From Beaufortia kweichowensis (lineage: Eukaryota; Chordata; Actinopteri; Cypriniformes; Gastromyzontidae): DNA of 64,000 nucleotides. This document shows positions 1 through 11,369 of the stretch, piece by piece. Made by a program: the position numbers and the translations under genes. The stretch lies in assembly GCA_019155185.1 (NCBI GenBank), contig CM032794.1:1465988-1529987 (forward strand), given 5' to 3'. Position 1 is the first letter of the stretch. Each line of letters starts with the position of its first letter. Below the pieces are notes generated by a model that searched no databases, was not told the DNA's origin, and saw nothing but the letters and a program-made list of their open reading frames with translations.

Positions 1-527
1 CACAAAACTCAAAATGGATTAACTGGCTTTATGCAAAATCTGAGAGTCAGGTGGTTTTTAAATCAGCCTGGAAACAAAGTCACGTTTACATGTTCCCAAA
101 CATATTACATTTACATGCATTTGGTAGATCTATCCAAAGCGAACAATCTTTTAAAAAATCTTTTTTATCAACTTGTTTGTGGGAATTAAATCCAAAATCT
201 TTGCATTGCAAGCACAATACTCAAAGAGACATGAGAAAGAACAGCTCTGTTAGGTTTGTTTCTTTTTTAATACATCTTTGTATATTTGTTTAAATGTTTG
301 TTTGATTTATTAGTGGCAAATTAATAAGAATACTTGGTGAAGAATAATAACCAATTTTACATTTGCGTGTTCTATTGTTTCCAAAATGCAAATTGTCATT
401 TACAACTTTACATGTCAGATGGCAAAATAAACTGCAATACCTAAATTACAAAAAGTTGAAGTTAAAAGCTTTACATAACTATTATCGTAGATATACTATG
501 TCTGTATAAATGTGTATTTGTTCTTAC
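1..527 (-). other. cbfa2t3: cbfa2t3 intron downstream of exon 617-528, incomplete
   Basis: AT-rich intron running out of the window. It contains a degraded SINE tail at about 106-145 and no further exon. Confidence 0.8.
106..145 (-). mobile_element. degraded SINE 3' tail
   Basis: The words TTACATTTACATGCATTTGG and TATCCAAAGCGAA are the reverse complement of the fish SINE tail (TCGCTTTGGATAAAAGCGTCTGCTAAATG type) with several changes. The body is not recognisable, so this is a remnant. Confidence 0.5.
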
Positions 528-617
528 CTTTAGGAATGGAATGACAAAGGGCCGCAGCGGAAAGTTTGTGGCCTCCTGAAGTTTGGAGTGAAACTCTTCA
601 ATAGTTAAAGTTGAGTT
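528..617 (-). CDS. cbfa2t3: cbfa2t3 internal coding exon (middle of NHR1/TAFH domain)
   Basis: This 90-bp exon encodes 30 residues starting NSTLTIEEFHSKLQEATNF and ending in PFVIPFLK, which I recognise as the middle of the NHR1 (TAFH) domain of the MTG/ETO corepressor family. NHR1 is a helical domain that binds transcription factors such as E proteins. On the minus strand the exon is preceded by a pyrimidine-rich acceptor (CTTTCAG, 624-618) and followed by GTAAGAA (527-521), so both borders are consensus. It starts and ends in phase 0 and follows exon 943-702 across an 84-bp intron. The next expected residues (ANLPLLQREL in relatives) are not encoded in 1-527, so the rest of the gene lies outside the window. 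The 30 residues match the family essentially without change and alone would not separate the paralogues; the assignment to cbfa2t3 comes from the two upstream exons. Confidence 0.96.
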
Positions 618-701
618 CTGAAAGGACAGATTGTGTGATTGAACAACCCGTGTTGAATATCTGAAAGGATAAAACCAAACAGAGAGCAAACAAGCACTCA
701 C
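618..701 (-). other. cbfa2t3: cbfa2t3 mini-intron, 84 bp
   Basis: Intron between the two NHR1-coding exons. On the minus strand it begins GTGAGTGC and ends CTTTCAG. It is close to the lower size limit usual for vertebrate introns and contrasts with the multi-kilobase introns upstream. Splicing it joins GLV to NST in phase 0, exactly as in the family. Retaining it would add VSACLLSVWF and further residues in the open frame. Confidence 0.93.
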
Positions 702-943
702 CACCAGCCCCAGCACCAGACTCCGGACGCGCTCTCCGATCTCGGGCGAGATGTCGTTGCCGAACTGCTGCAGGGTGGTGAGAAATCTCTTGAGCTTACA
801 GAGCTGTCGGGCTCCGCAGGCGGGGGGCAGCTGCTGGGTGGGCAGCGAGGCGGTGGAGGAGGTGGCCGGCCCGTTGCTGAATCCGTTGGGGGTCGAGGGA
901 GCTCCGTTCAGCGCCGTGGGTGAGTGACTGCTCCCGTTGAGCA
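702..943 (-). CDS. cbfa2t3: cbfa2t3 coding exon (linker and start of NHR1/TAFH)
   Basis: This 242-bp exon completes a split codon (A|TG) and encodes 80 residues. The first half is the serine/asparagine/proline-rich linker (SSHSPTALNGAPSTPNG, then FSNGPATSSTASL); the second half starts NHR1 (PPACGARQL, LKRFLTTLQQFGNDISPEIG). The word NGPATSSTASL is what I know from CBFA2T3, where RUNX1T1 and CBFA2T2 have different serine runs, so it decides the paralogue. On the minus strand the acceptor is CCTTTTTCCACAG (957-944) with a CTAAC branch-site word about 20 bases upstream; the donor is GTGAGTG (701-695). The incoming phase (2 bases before the first full codon) matches the single A left over by exon 3042-2896. 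One oddity is cysteine in QLCKLKRF (codon TGT at 800-798), where relatives have serine. The frame also stays open upstream of the acceptor as far as 1262, but the splice signals argue against reading it through. Confidence 0.96.
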
Positions 944-949
944 CTGTGG

Positions 950-1330
950 AAAAAGGGCCATTGTTTGCGTTAGGATTGTTTACGTCACTCCTGACTTTGC
1001 TCTGCTTTTTCTCCGTATCGGTCCTGGGAAACGTCCTCCAGGAAGTTTCATCGCCGCACGAAGAGGGAACGTGCATGCCGAGGACCGTCAGAGAGCACAG
1101 GGAAACGACAGGAACGCCGGGACCGTAACGCAGCGCGCTGGTCTCCACGCCTCGTCTCATTCTCTTCTGAGTAAACGGACCGCGACCGCCAGCTACCTCT
1201 CTCTCGCTATCTCTCTCTCCATGACATACACACATTGCTCGCTCACCCACTCGCTCGCTCACTCAGATACAACTATAAGAGGAACGTGTTAAAGAGGTCC
1301 CAAAAATAGCCCACCGGCCCGGGTTACTTT
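950..1330 (-). promoter_or_regulatory. CpG-dense segment next to cbfa2t3 exon; possible internal promoter
   Basis: By hand count 1021-1200 holds 20 CpG dinucleotides in 180 bp, far above the surrounding intron, so this DNA is probably unmethylated in the germline. In fish such segments usually mark transcription starts. On the minus strand a weak TATA-like word (CTTATAG, 1281-1275) and the open frame running into exon 943-702 would allow a short isoform starting here. No clear donor compatible with the exon phase was found, so it may only be an intragenic CpG island. Confidence 0.35.
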
Positions 1331-2880
1331 TATTCCAACAGCAGGTGTGGGTCTAAATCTGGCTGCGCACATGTCTACCAGCTGAAAGTACAATTTTGCA
1401 GCTTTCACAGACCAGGCTGCTTCCTTCATCTATTTTATAACGGTGGAGTAAGAGAAAGCCGTGTGCAAATAAGCAAACACTAGGTCAGTAGGGGACACGG
1501 TGATCCTTAAGCGTATGATCGTGCGGACATGTTCAGACTGCTGGGTGTGTGGAGGGCTTCATGTTGCAGAACACACAGTCTTTCATATCTTTCTTGTCCC
1601 TTTTTATCTCTCCATTCCAGGCCGAACACATGTGGCCTGACCATGTGACTCCTGCACTTGTGTTCTGGTTTTAGAGTGGCAAGCGGGTTACGCTACGACC
1701 CGTGCGACAGGTGAAACAACAAGGCCCATCATTGCTATATAGGGTAGTGAGAGCTGCCAAGCCCGACGCTGCCCGCAGGAGGTAAACAAATCTCTCGCTG
1801 GGAGCGCTCACACGCTCAGACAATAGCTTAACCCAACAAACACACTGAAACACTCTTGATCATGTTACAAGGGCATTCTGTGCTATACGAACACTATAAG
1901 TGACAGTGACCGGTGTTGATTTCATAAAGACTCGTGCTTAAATTAGTAAGCGGTGTTGTGATAACATGTTCTTTAATGTGTGTGTGTGTAGATGCATAGG
2001 TCAGAATACTTTATGTAGCTTTGCCCTGTCAATGCATTGCAAGCAAGTCCTGCAAATTACCACAAATTTATCATAATTGGTATTATATTCTAATAAAACT
2101 ATGGCTTTTCCTGAAGTGAGAGATGTTTCTGGCGAACATGGAGTAGAGGAATAAGCTTACGGTTTTACGTCAAGTTTATGCATGTGTGGGCAAAACGGTT
2201 GCACGGTTATTGTCATTTTTGTTATTTTAGGGATAAGGTTTTTCTACAGAAATATTCCAGGGTCAACAAACTACTGTATATTGACCAAAGAATATCTCTT
2301 ACTTGGCAAAATCAGGTTAAACATCATACAAATGAATCTAAATTGTAATCAAAACATGGTTACTTCACTTTTACTATAATAAAACATGTAAATCTTTCTT
2401 AAGGGGTGGCAGATATTAAACTAAATGTGTTATTATTTAACCTGAAAACACTCACTGCACATATTCGAAATACTTTTTTTTTAAATTAAATTATTTTTGA
2501 TTGTCAGAAAATGATTGTTGTCATGATTACATTAGATTGTAATGATTACATAAACATTTTACTAAGAAATATTAAAGCGAATAGTGTGAAACTGTGACAG
2601 GTTAATTAAGGGTTGATTTTCGTCCAAACCTGATGAAGAAAAATCAACACAAGTAAAAGTTTATTCATGCTGATAGCAACACTTATGCAGTGTGTTTTGT
2701 TTCATAATGATTCAATCTTGCATAGTTAGAAATATTTGCGTTCATATAATTGCATATAGTATGTTTAGAGCCTGCTGTTCACACACACACATCTCAACAT
2801 CGAGCCGATGGTGTTGTCACTCCACATCTGGACTATCTCAAGGTGTTATGAATGCTGCAAGTTCACTCTTATGTGTGTGT
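1331..2880. other. intron sequence, nothing recognised
   Basis: AT-rich unique sequence with short GT and CA runs. No exon, RNA gene or repeat family seen. Confidence 0.6.
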
Positions 2881-2895
2881 GTTTTTACTACATAC

Positions 2896-3042
2896 TTGTT
2901 GTTGGTGTAAAGGATGCAGTGCGATTGGCTGCCTGGCTGACAGCAGGGGGTGGAGGCGGCATTGTGGGCGGAGTCGACCTGGGCTGGGTTTTGACATCAG
3001 CAGGTGAATCTGGCATCGTTTCAGCCTTCTGTATCGGGCTAC
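2896..3042 (-). CDS. cbfa2t3: cbfa2t3 coding exon with the MPDSP start
   Basis: This 147-bp exon has no long open frame of its own and is easy to miss. It encodes SPIQKAET followed by MPDSPADVKTQPRSTPP, then a PPPPPAVSQ proline run, and ends SFTPTT plus one leftover A. The MPDSPA.VKTQPRSTPP word is the N-terminus of CBFA2T3; RUNX1T1 has MPDSPVDVKTQSR. On the minus strand the acceptor is CTTTGCAG (3050-3043) with a CTAAC branch word just upstream, and the donor is GTATGTAG (2895-2888). The leftover A joins TG of exon 943-702 to give ATG (Met41), so phases agree. The initiating ATG is at 3016-3014. The eight codons before it are open and resemble the stretch that precedes MPDSP in long isoforms of the family, so an upstream coding exon may also be used. 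This N-terminal part is the proline/serine-rich region before NHR1. Confidence 0.95.
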
Positions 3043-3499
3043 CTGCAAAGATCAGGTTAGTGTTTTAGATTCAACATTCAACCTTTATATGATTTTTTAC
3101 AAATAAATGTGACTTGGCAAAAGCATGGCTATTACTATTGCTCATACTTAAAACATTGTGAAATTCATCCCAAACTGTGACATGAATGATTGATTTTCGC
3201 TTTTTTAGTAGTTTGTAAACCAGCGTCTCCCACATGAGCACCGGTGTGTCAACCACTAGGTCACGTCTTGAACCCAAACACAGTTATATTATCGATGTCG
3301 CTTATCTCCGGCACTCATTTAAAGCGTATCAGGTTTGACGCATATGTTGTGTCTTGTTCACGGCGCTGGATCATGCGCGTGACATTCTTTCCCAGCAGTT
3401 TCTCGTTCAGACAGACTTATAATATTTCATAGCAGTAAATCTGTGCAGTCTTGGCTGATAGAGATAAAGTGTGGCTTTGGCAGACGGAGGTGGAGGGTA

Positions 3500-3810
3500 A
3501 ATGTCACTGCTGTTGAAAACATCCAGTCACACCTGTTCTCCCACTCAGCTGCTACTGACGGGACCCCCCCACCCCATCAGCGCCCTCCGTGCCTTTCGCC
3601 CGCTCCCCGCCTGTTGTCTGCTCATGTCTACCGGATGGATGGGCGTTTGACAGCCGGTGACATGTGCAGCTGGATCTGCTGCTGTCCATCACGGGCCGGA
3701 CACTTCGACAGGGCAGCGTTAACACAGACCCTTCGCCTCGCTATGGGACCAAACATGGCAAGACTGTTTTTGCTCTTGTCCGGTCGGCTTGTGCCTGTCA
3801 TGTCTCCTGG
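3500..3810. promoter_or_regulatory. GC-rich unique block in intron, possible regulatory element
   Basis: GC-rich island in AT-rich intron with an E-box (CAGCTG near 3667) and a poly-C run near 3565. The open frame on the plus strand (3443-3883) shows no domain, so I do not call it coding. About 450 bp upstream of the MPDSP exon. Confidence 0.2.
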
Positions 3811-4339
3811 TAATCTTCAGTCAAAGCAAAACTTTGCTAAAGTAAAGTTGTATCATTCACTTACATTAGTGGCACTGAACTGAATTGCAAAAGTAACATT
3901 TTCCAAACCTGTCAATCAAAGTCCCACCCCTAAACTCAAACTGTTATTACATCACAAACAGAGTAATATTATACTTATACCTTATACTTTAACATTATAT
4001 ATTGGTGATGGGTGATATACAACAATTTGTATTAGAGCTTATTAAAGGTCAATGTCTTGTGTATGTGTTTGTCCCAGTCTCACAGATACGACAGAAACAG
4101 ACGGTCCTGAGGTTACAAAACAACATCACTGACGACAGCTCACATTTGCTGAGCTCAACCAGCTTGTGTCTTTAAGACGGACGTTTAAGATGCCACAACA
4201 CACAAGCTAATTTAATCATGTGTCGGTAATACATTTTATTATTATTATTTGTCCTTTTTTGTATGGTATGTATTGATCTTAGTGATCCCTGTCACAAAGA
4301 AGTACAACATTAAACTTCTTCAATAACGTACCGGTCTTG

Positions 4340-4460
4340 TCTAGATAAAACATGGTTTTACCATGGTACAGTACATATCCAGTTGTTTTCATTGTGCATC
4401 TCCCAAAGAACATTTTCAGATACACAGCATTACCATGGTACATATGCATGTGTTGGTAAC
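4340..4460. repeat. ACCATGGTA-type MITE fragment
   Basis: Two TACCATGGTACA words (4369 and 4430 regions) about 60 bp apart, with AT-rich flanks, match similar pairs elsewhere in the window (11373-11450, 52795-53012). Confidence 0.5.
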
Positions 4461-4599
4461 GTATGCTGGTGTGTGTGTGTGTTTGTGTGAGGCGGTACAG
4501 AAGCATGTGTTGAGGGCGCCTCTTGTCTCTTCTGTCACTCTCTGTAGATCAGTTGCCCGCATGTCTCTCCACTGTCACCTTCAGTTAGATAGACCTCCC

Positions 4600-4830
4600 G
4601 AAACACCCGGACCGTGTGCAGGGCCACCAGCCCAGGCCATGTTCGGCTAAAGCCCCCGCCCGGCCGAGATGTCATGTGCAAAAATAACTAAACGTACAGG
4701 GTCACAGCCAAACTACTAACAGGCAGATAATTGGTGCTCGACCTTAAAGGGGTGACAGCTGCAGAGAGCGACAGGGTACGGGGACGATCCGCGGGTTACG
4801 GGGACGTGCTGACGGTCCTGATGAAGGAGA
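4600..4830. promoter_or_regulatory. unique GC-richer block, possible conserved element
   Basis: Contains CGGCCGAGATGTCATGTGC, an AGATAA GATA-factor word followed by ATTGG near 4725, and CAGCTG near 4759. It lacks repeat features. Conservation cannot be judged here. Confidence 0.25.
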
Positions 4831-6050
4831 AGGTGTTTCGGTGCATGTTTTTGTGCATAAGATTATTTGAAGTTATTTGCATTGAATAAAAAGGCAAAAA
4901 ATTAACAGCCAGTCTGAAGGGATTTAATGTTTAATGTTGTGTTCAATTAAGTCATGTTTGAATGATATGAACACACATGAACATAGTGTCACATTTACCA
5001 AAACATTCTTCAAGCAAAAATGACAATCTAATGTGCATCTTTTGTTCTTTGTGTTGTTGTGTTAAATTGTCTAAAGGGAAAGAAATACAAGAAACCCCCA
5101 AAAGTTAAGAAAACCCTTGAGCCTTTCTCACAGAAAAACTCATTGCAGATTAAAACATAAAGGTGAGCAAAGTTTTAGGTCTTTAAGGTGATGTCCTTTA
5201 TCTTAGCAAATATTTGAAACAAAGCACCTTCTTTAAATGTTCGTATGATGTCAAGAATGATAAGTGCAGAAATCTTTAATGAGCAATAGTGCAACAAGAA
5301 AACGTGATATGATAAATTCATTACTGATCAACTGTTTGCTGTCCCTTGAGCAATAAACATAACAAGGTATTAGTACTAATGCCACACAGACTAAAATAGT
5401 CCTGGCCTGCTGTGTGGGGTTAACACTGAAGCGCTTCATGCATCGCCGTCTCTGTCATTGCCAAATGTAGACAGGTAGAAAGACATCTGGCCCGACTGTC
5501 CATCTGTCACTCACCTCTGAGGTTTGTAGGCTCACAGGGACCATTAAAAAACAAAGACCAGCTCTCATAAAGATACATCACGTACACGTGAACCCCAGAC
5601 CACATCGGTTTTGTCCATACGTTTCGGGACAATCAGCTAGTGTAAATGTGGACAAACTAAAGCAAAATAAGACTTCTGACCAAAAATACTTGGACTCAAA
5701 TCTATTGAAAAGTGCATGGAAAATATTTAAAAAGTAGAAATAACCAAAGGCAGTATTTGTTTACAAAGCTATCAGGTCTGTTTATTCTGGCACAGTTATC
5801 AGCTGATATCAATGATCTCAAAATAGTCTATCTGTCTATCACTGGCATTTGAAATAACAAGTTAAATTAGTCCCATATCTGTTCTTCCTAAGTTTATTTA
5901 CTTTAACATCGCTTTTTACCGAGGTCATAAATGGAAAGTAAGAAATCAGAAAATAGTTACATGTTTTGTAAACTCAGAAAGATAAATCTATTCCCTCCAT
6001 GTCCTGACAGAAAAACAGGCCATAATCATTATTTTTAATTTGCTCTTTAG
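4831..6050. other. intron sequence, nothing recognised
   Basis: AT-rich unique sequence. A near-palindrome TTATCAGCTGATAT occurs at about 5796. No exon or clear repeat. Confidence 0.55.
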
Positions 6051-6052
6051 GG

Positions 6053-6054
<2 letters not shown>

Positions 6055-6111
<57 letters not shown>
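6055..6111 (+). repeat. (TC)n microsatellite
   Basis: About 57 bp of uninterrupted TC on the plus strand. Confidence 0.99.
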
Positions 6112-6116
<5 letters not shown>

Positions 6117-7159
6117 TTCTCAAAGGATTCTGGAAGTTGCCATGAGCTGCAAAAGAGCTGGAGAAAGACATGTCTGTGCCGTCCTGTCTGTATCCACCAT
6201 GAGATTACAGATATCTGATTAACCTGACCAGCCAAAGGATAGATGCACACACGCACAGGGATTTCACTTTTAATACATTAGAAAGTCCATGTATGACCCC
6301 TACTGTGGCCATCTGTGCTTCCATACGGCCCAAAGACACGAGGACTTGTGGCACAGTATTGAGATGTGGAACAAATTTTGGAGAAAATCATCCTCACCTT
6401 ACAACCCGAGTATCTGTTCATGCACATCTACATCTGCCTGCAAGTATGTATTAACCATCTCACACAGTCCCTGTATGATATTCACATTTTATATTCAAGT
6501 GTCTCATTTCTGTCTATTTGTATTTCCCCAAAAGGATTTTAGGACGTCTGAGACAAAGTTCACACTTAAGCATAACAACTCCAAAAGCTACCAAAGACCA
6601 ACCGCTGAGCAATAAATGTTCATTTTCGTTTGGAAACTCAGAACATGAACTGATGAATCACATCATATCTCTATCAGACAGAGGAGCCGTGCTGAGAGAT
6701 CAATAAGGCAGATAGATGCGGTACGTATGAACAGACCTCCTGCAGATGTGTGACGGGATGTTTAATGCTGTGTCTCTGTAATGATGTGAGAGTCTTTCTC
6801 TCCATCATCTCGCTTGGACCGCGTGTTTGACGTCTGGAGGGAAATGCACGCTACAGCTAACCTGGTCCATCTGCTGTTGAGTGCTATAATCAGATTGAAA
6901 AAATGTGCACCGCAGAAACGCTCCAGTTTGTAATTCCACAGCTTTTTTTGGGAGCGTGTGGAGATCAGACATTTGCTTTCAGTAAAAAGATCCAAATGCA
7001 CAAGAATGCATCATATAATGACAAGCCTGGAATCCTGCTTTCTGTGATTTACACGGTTTGTGTGTGTTTGTGTTTAGGTTTGTTTAACCTCCTCTGGACA
7101 CATTCTCAAAGTTAAAATGATTCATAAGTCAACAATGTTCCCTTGTATTCCTTAAAAGT

Positions 7160-7260
7160 ATTAACACACATTTTTTCAACTACAAAGAATCTTTGTGAAA
7201 CAGAAATGTTCTTTATGGAACCATACAGCCCTTTTTAGGAACCTTTAATTTAAAGTGTAA
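7160..7260. repeat. TTCTTTATGGAACC-type repeat fragment
   Basis: AAGAATCTTTGTGAAAC, TTCTTTATGGAACCAT and TTTTTAGGAACCTTTAA are hallmarks of a dispersed repeat common in cyprinids. Other copies are at 25630-25790 and 40370-40560. Confidence 0.6.
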
Positions 7261-7319
7261 ATGGCAGGATTATTATGTAATGATCATAATTAGCTTTAAA
7301 TGCACAATTTACATCCTCT

Positions 7320-7450
7320 TGTGTTTTACATGATCAAATTTTGATCGGTTTATGAAATTGGCCAAATTTGGCAAGTACTGATCAAGTCATAGAATTTGAT
7401 TATCGGCCCGTACCGATCTGTGGCCAATCGATGGATACCGACTAGTGGTA
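7320..7450. repeat. ATCGG-rich repeat fragment
   Basis: Words TTTGATCGGTTTATG, ATTATCGGCCCGTACCGATC and CCAATCGATGGATACC resemble a dispersed fish repeat built from ATCGGCCGAT motifs. Only one copy was noticed in the window. Confidence 0.35.
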
Positions 7451-7689
7451 TTAGACAGCTAAATAAATGTGTGTGAGGGTTTACTTGTCTGTCCAGTTGC
7501 TAAAATCGGTCTTCAAGTATGAAAATGAATCAGAAATATTATTTAACATTTATTTAACATTTACTTTCTCTTTCAGGTAGCTACTGACGTTAACATATAT
7601 GAAGAGATTTACTGTTTACATCAGCACTTGTTCGGGACATTGGTTTATACTTTCACACAATCTCTCTCTCTCTCATATCACATGGCTTT

Positions 7690-7970
7690 ATTTCACTGTC
7701 CCTGCATCAGTAATTCCCCCAGTCTCCAGGAATGCTGTTGTTTTTAATTTCTCCCAGCTGCTCTGGCTCCGTGCCCGACCGCCTGCCTCCCCACATCTGC
7801 TCCCCATCAGGCCGCTGCCGAGTCCACACAAACACAGGCCTCTCATCAAAACAGCAGGATTACAGTCCTCGAACCCTGGACGGCACTTCAAGACCCGTCC
7901 GTCCGCTATCCCTTTGCTCATCGTCGGCCAAAGACCCATGGCCTGACATCACCGCGAGGCTCGGATCTGA
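7690..7970. promoter_or_regulatory. GC-rich unique block, possible regulatory element
   Basis: GC-rich stretch with CAGCTG, GGCCGCTGCCG and GGTCTTTGGCC-type words in AT-rich intron. Both strands are open for about 80-115 codons but show no domain. Not a recognised repeat. Confidence 0.2.
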
Positions 7971-7999
7971 GCGGACAATATCACAAGCCTGGTGCCAAC

Positions 8000-9050
8000 T
8001 CAAGAGGTCATTGCGTGCCAATATAGGTAAAAAATTATTGCTAGCTAGGTTTAAAATTGGAAAAACTGCCTACCAAGACAGTTTTAAGACATCTTAGACA
8101 TGAAGTTGGTGTGAAGGTTGTTTTACAAGGTAGATGGCCACATTTACAATGACTTTTAAGATGCTTAATTTAGGCCAAAATCTAGGAAAGCATCACAAAT
8201 ATCCATTGCAGCAAGAATACATTACAACCAAAATGTAGTAAAAATAGCCAAAACTATCCAATAAATGTAATTCAATAATTAGTTTAGCAACTTATTTGAT
8301 TTGAGTTAAGATGCTTTCTCACAAGGCAGCTGCCTAATTAGGTAGTAAACATCAAGTCGGCTCACTAGAGTTTGGACTAGTGCTACTAAACCTGTCTAAA
8401 TTTGATTGGCCAGCTTTATCATGTGGGAAAAAGATCTTATCTCACGTTGATTTTCAACTCATGTTTTACTGTTACTCTTTATGTAACAGTAAAGACACAC
8501 ACACACACACATATGAACAGCGTGTGATTCTAAGCATGCATGTTCAGCTGAGCAAATATGTTTTGAGAAAACAAACATTCGGATAGCAATAAATGCCTGT
8601 TTAATCACAGACTGAACGGCCGGACCCCCGAGACCCCGATCATGTACAGCCAGCGCATGTATGTTCGTGTGGGAAAGAATGCTCGAGGGTCACAGAAAAT
8701 CTTGCATGTTAAACCGCAGTACTCATACAGAGCATGTTAAATAATCTAAAGATGTTTTCTGTCATCAGAGTTCCTCATCTACAGCTGGTTATGGGAAGCA
8801 GACGTATGTCTCGGCTTGATCTCCCGGGTAAGAGATGTTTATCTGGACCATAACACTTTATGAATCTAAACTGACAGATCTTTTCATATGTTATTCCTGG
8901 CTCAATGTTTTTGTTGGTCTGGTATAACATTCTTGCCAGAGAACATACTTTATAGGGTAGGTTGATCTCTGAAATCAAATTAGTAATAAAAATGTGGAAA
9001 TTACTTCTCACTTTTCTTTCACAATATTATTATTGTGGTTATTGATATAA
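8000..9050. other. intron sequence with a short (CA)n
   Basis: AT-rich, with a CA run at 8494-8510. Nothing else recognised. Confidence 0.5.
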
Positions 9051-9059
9051 TTGTGTCGA

Positions 9060-9480
9060 AGTTTGATGCCATGTGTTCCCCGCAGGGATGGCATCATCAG
9101 CGGTCGGGGTTTTGGAAAGCTCAGCCCAAAAGGCAAGCGAGAAAAAACTTCCTCTTCATATTTTTTCCAATAGCTGCTAATAAAATCCAGATGTTTCTAA
9201 GCTGGTCCACACACCCTCCCTCTCTCTCTCCCTCAGCGGCCCGGCCCGGGCCATTCCTAAATAAAGGAAAGTATTTGTGACATTCAGCCGATCCGGGACG
9301 TGCCAAGAACAACTCCCCGGCTCGGCCCATCTGGAGCGTGTTAGGACAGCGCTGGGCACCAGGCGAGCTGCAGACGCTGCGGCCAGTTCTGCAGGAGTAT
9401 GGAACACGATACACCGATTGGCAAAAACACGTGCTGTATGTTTAGGTTCGGCTGTCGGTGCAGAACTCAGAAAGTCAGGT
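9060..9480. promoter_or_regulatory. GC-rich unique block, possible regulatory element
   Basis: Contains CGGCCCGGGCCATTCCTAAA, GACATTCAGCCGATCC and a CACGTG E-box near 9428. It resembles a constrained non-coding block rather than an exon; the overlapping open frames on both strands disagree and match nothing known to me. Confidence 0.22.
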
Positions 9481-9751
9481 CTGTACACACAGGAGTCTCT
9501 CCTCCGCCTGCTGTGTTGCGCTTGTTTTTTCCTTTTTCGAGTCGCCTGCAGTAACGGTTGCGTTTGTGGCAGAGGGGCGTGTGTGTTCACGGTGTGTCCC
9601 TGTTCTGAGCTCACACACCTGAACATCAATAACTGTCACACACACACAGCTTGAACACCTGGGGAGCACGAGCACCGCGAGCATACAGCCGTCACCAACA
9701 CATCTGTCATACAGCCAGACAGAGACCAGACACACAGAGTCAGCCAGATGC

Positions 9752-10094
<343 letters not shown>

Positions 10095-10099
10095 TCAAC

Positions 10100-11020
10100 T
10101 GGGGACAGCTAGGACGCCCCAAGAAAAGAGAAAGTCAAAAAGAAGAAAGGAAAGATTTTTATACACGCCCAATAAAACACCTTGTTGTGCATCACTTGTT
10201 GCAGTAGTTAAGAGATGTGTTAACTCATAAGCATACAAATGCAAAATAAACAAAAATTAACAAATGTTTAAACTTCAAACTAAAATATTATTACTTTTGC
10301 CAATTGGGTAGGAAATTTAATTTCCTTTCGCATTACAATGTGTGCTACAAGATTCAAGATCTTTTGCGATTACAGTCTTCCCCGTCACAGCTGATGAATA
10401 GTTGTTCTCTCTCCTCTTACCCTAAACTCTGCCATTAGTTTAATAGTGGGGGAAAAGAGCCAAACGGATCAATGACAGGAATCTGTTTGCTCTCCACACT
10501 TCCACAAACAAGCTCCCCGATCAAAACACCTGCAGCTTCACCCAACACCAATTAGCTCATCAAGCTTTTAATTACTCTGTTAATTGCATACAGGCAGCGT
10601 GAGGGGCGGCTGGGGAATTAGACACGGGCCCTCCGGAGAACCCGCCTTGACAATCCTAACAAACAAAGAGGACGTGTGCCAAACACAACACTCAGGACTC
10701 ACACACAACACACACACAGAAGACTGGAAGAAAAACAAGATGGGCTGTAATACTGTGCTTGCCATCTGTTACTGTGATAGAGCTGTGATGTCACATCCTG
10801 TCACATGGGTGACTGTTACCTGTTCTGTATCTCTCTGTCTGTCTATGTACACACACCTTCACATAACTGACTTTGTGTCGCTACATCTATGACTATATTC
10901 TCTCTGTCTCTTTCTTTATTTCCTCTGAGAGAACAGCAGAAGTGTTCGGCTGAGGAGGCGTATCCAGGAAGTAGTGTCAGGGCCTGACTTCCTGTGTGAC
11001 AGGTGCACGATGCTGGGCCT
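10100..11020. other. intron sequence, nothing certain
   Basis: Unique sequence. 10480-10650 is richer in TTAATTAC/CAATTAG words and could be a weak conserved element. The words CACAGCTGATG and AGGAAGTAG occur, but nothing is diagnostic. Confidence 0.4.
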
Positions 11021-11027
11021 GACAGCT

Positions 11028-11198
<171 letters not shown>

Positions 11199-11369
11199 GG
11201 CCAGCTGCAGTACTGCTCATGTTTGCTTTGGCTCTTGTGTCATTACAGCTTGCTGATTTATGCAGCACAAAAGACTGAAACTTGCCCACCACACACATGC
11301 AAAAAACACACATGCACAATCCAGCTGGATCCATGGATACACATGTATTAATGCTCTCTGTATGTGTAC

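Larger units (their letters stand above)
944..2895 (-). other. cbfa2t3: cbfa2t3 intron, about 1.95 kb
   Basis: Intron between the MPDSP exon and the linker/NHR1 exon. On the minus strand it starts GTATGTAG (2895-2888) and ends TTCCACAG. Its 3' quarter (about 950-1330) is CpG-dense; the rest is ordinary AT-rich intron with short CA and GT runs near 1978 and 2778. I see no further exon in it. Confidence 0.85.

Noticed and set aside
471..1262. A 263-codon minus-strand frame covering both NHR1 exons, their intron and upstream DNA, as one CDS
   Set aside because: The family words are interrupted by non-family residues exactly where consensus GTGAGT...CTTTCAG and CCTTTTTCCACAG signals occur, so it is two exons plus intron sequence, not one coding unit.
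2941..2960. CTCF-like word CAGCAGGGGGTGG
   Set aside because: It is inside the coding exon and is explained by the proline codons of the MPPPPPA stretch.
3443..3883. 146-codon plus-strand frame as a gene antisense to cbfa2t3
   Set aside because: No recognisable domain and lies in GC-rich intron where stops are rare.
7688..7946. Overlapping frames on both strands as exons
   Set aside because: Both strands are open because the block is GC-rich; neither shows cbfa2t3 or other known residues.
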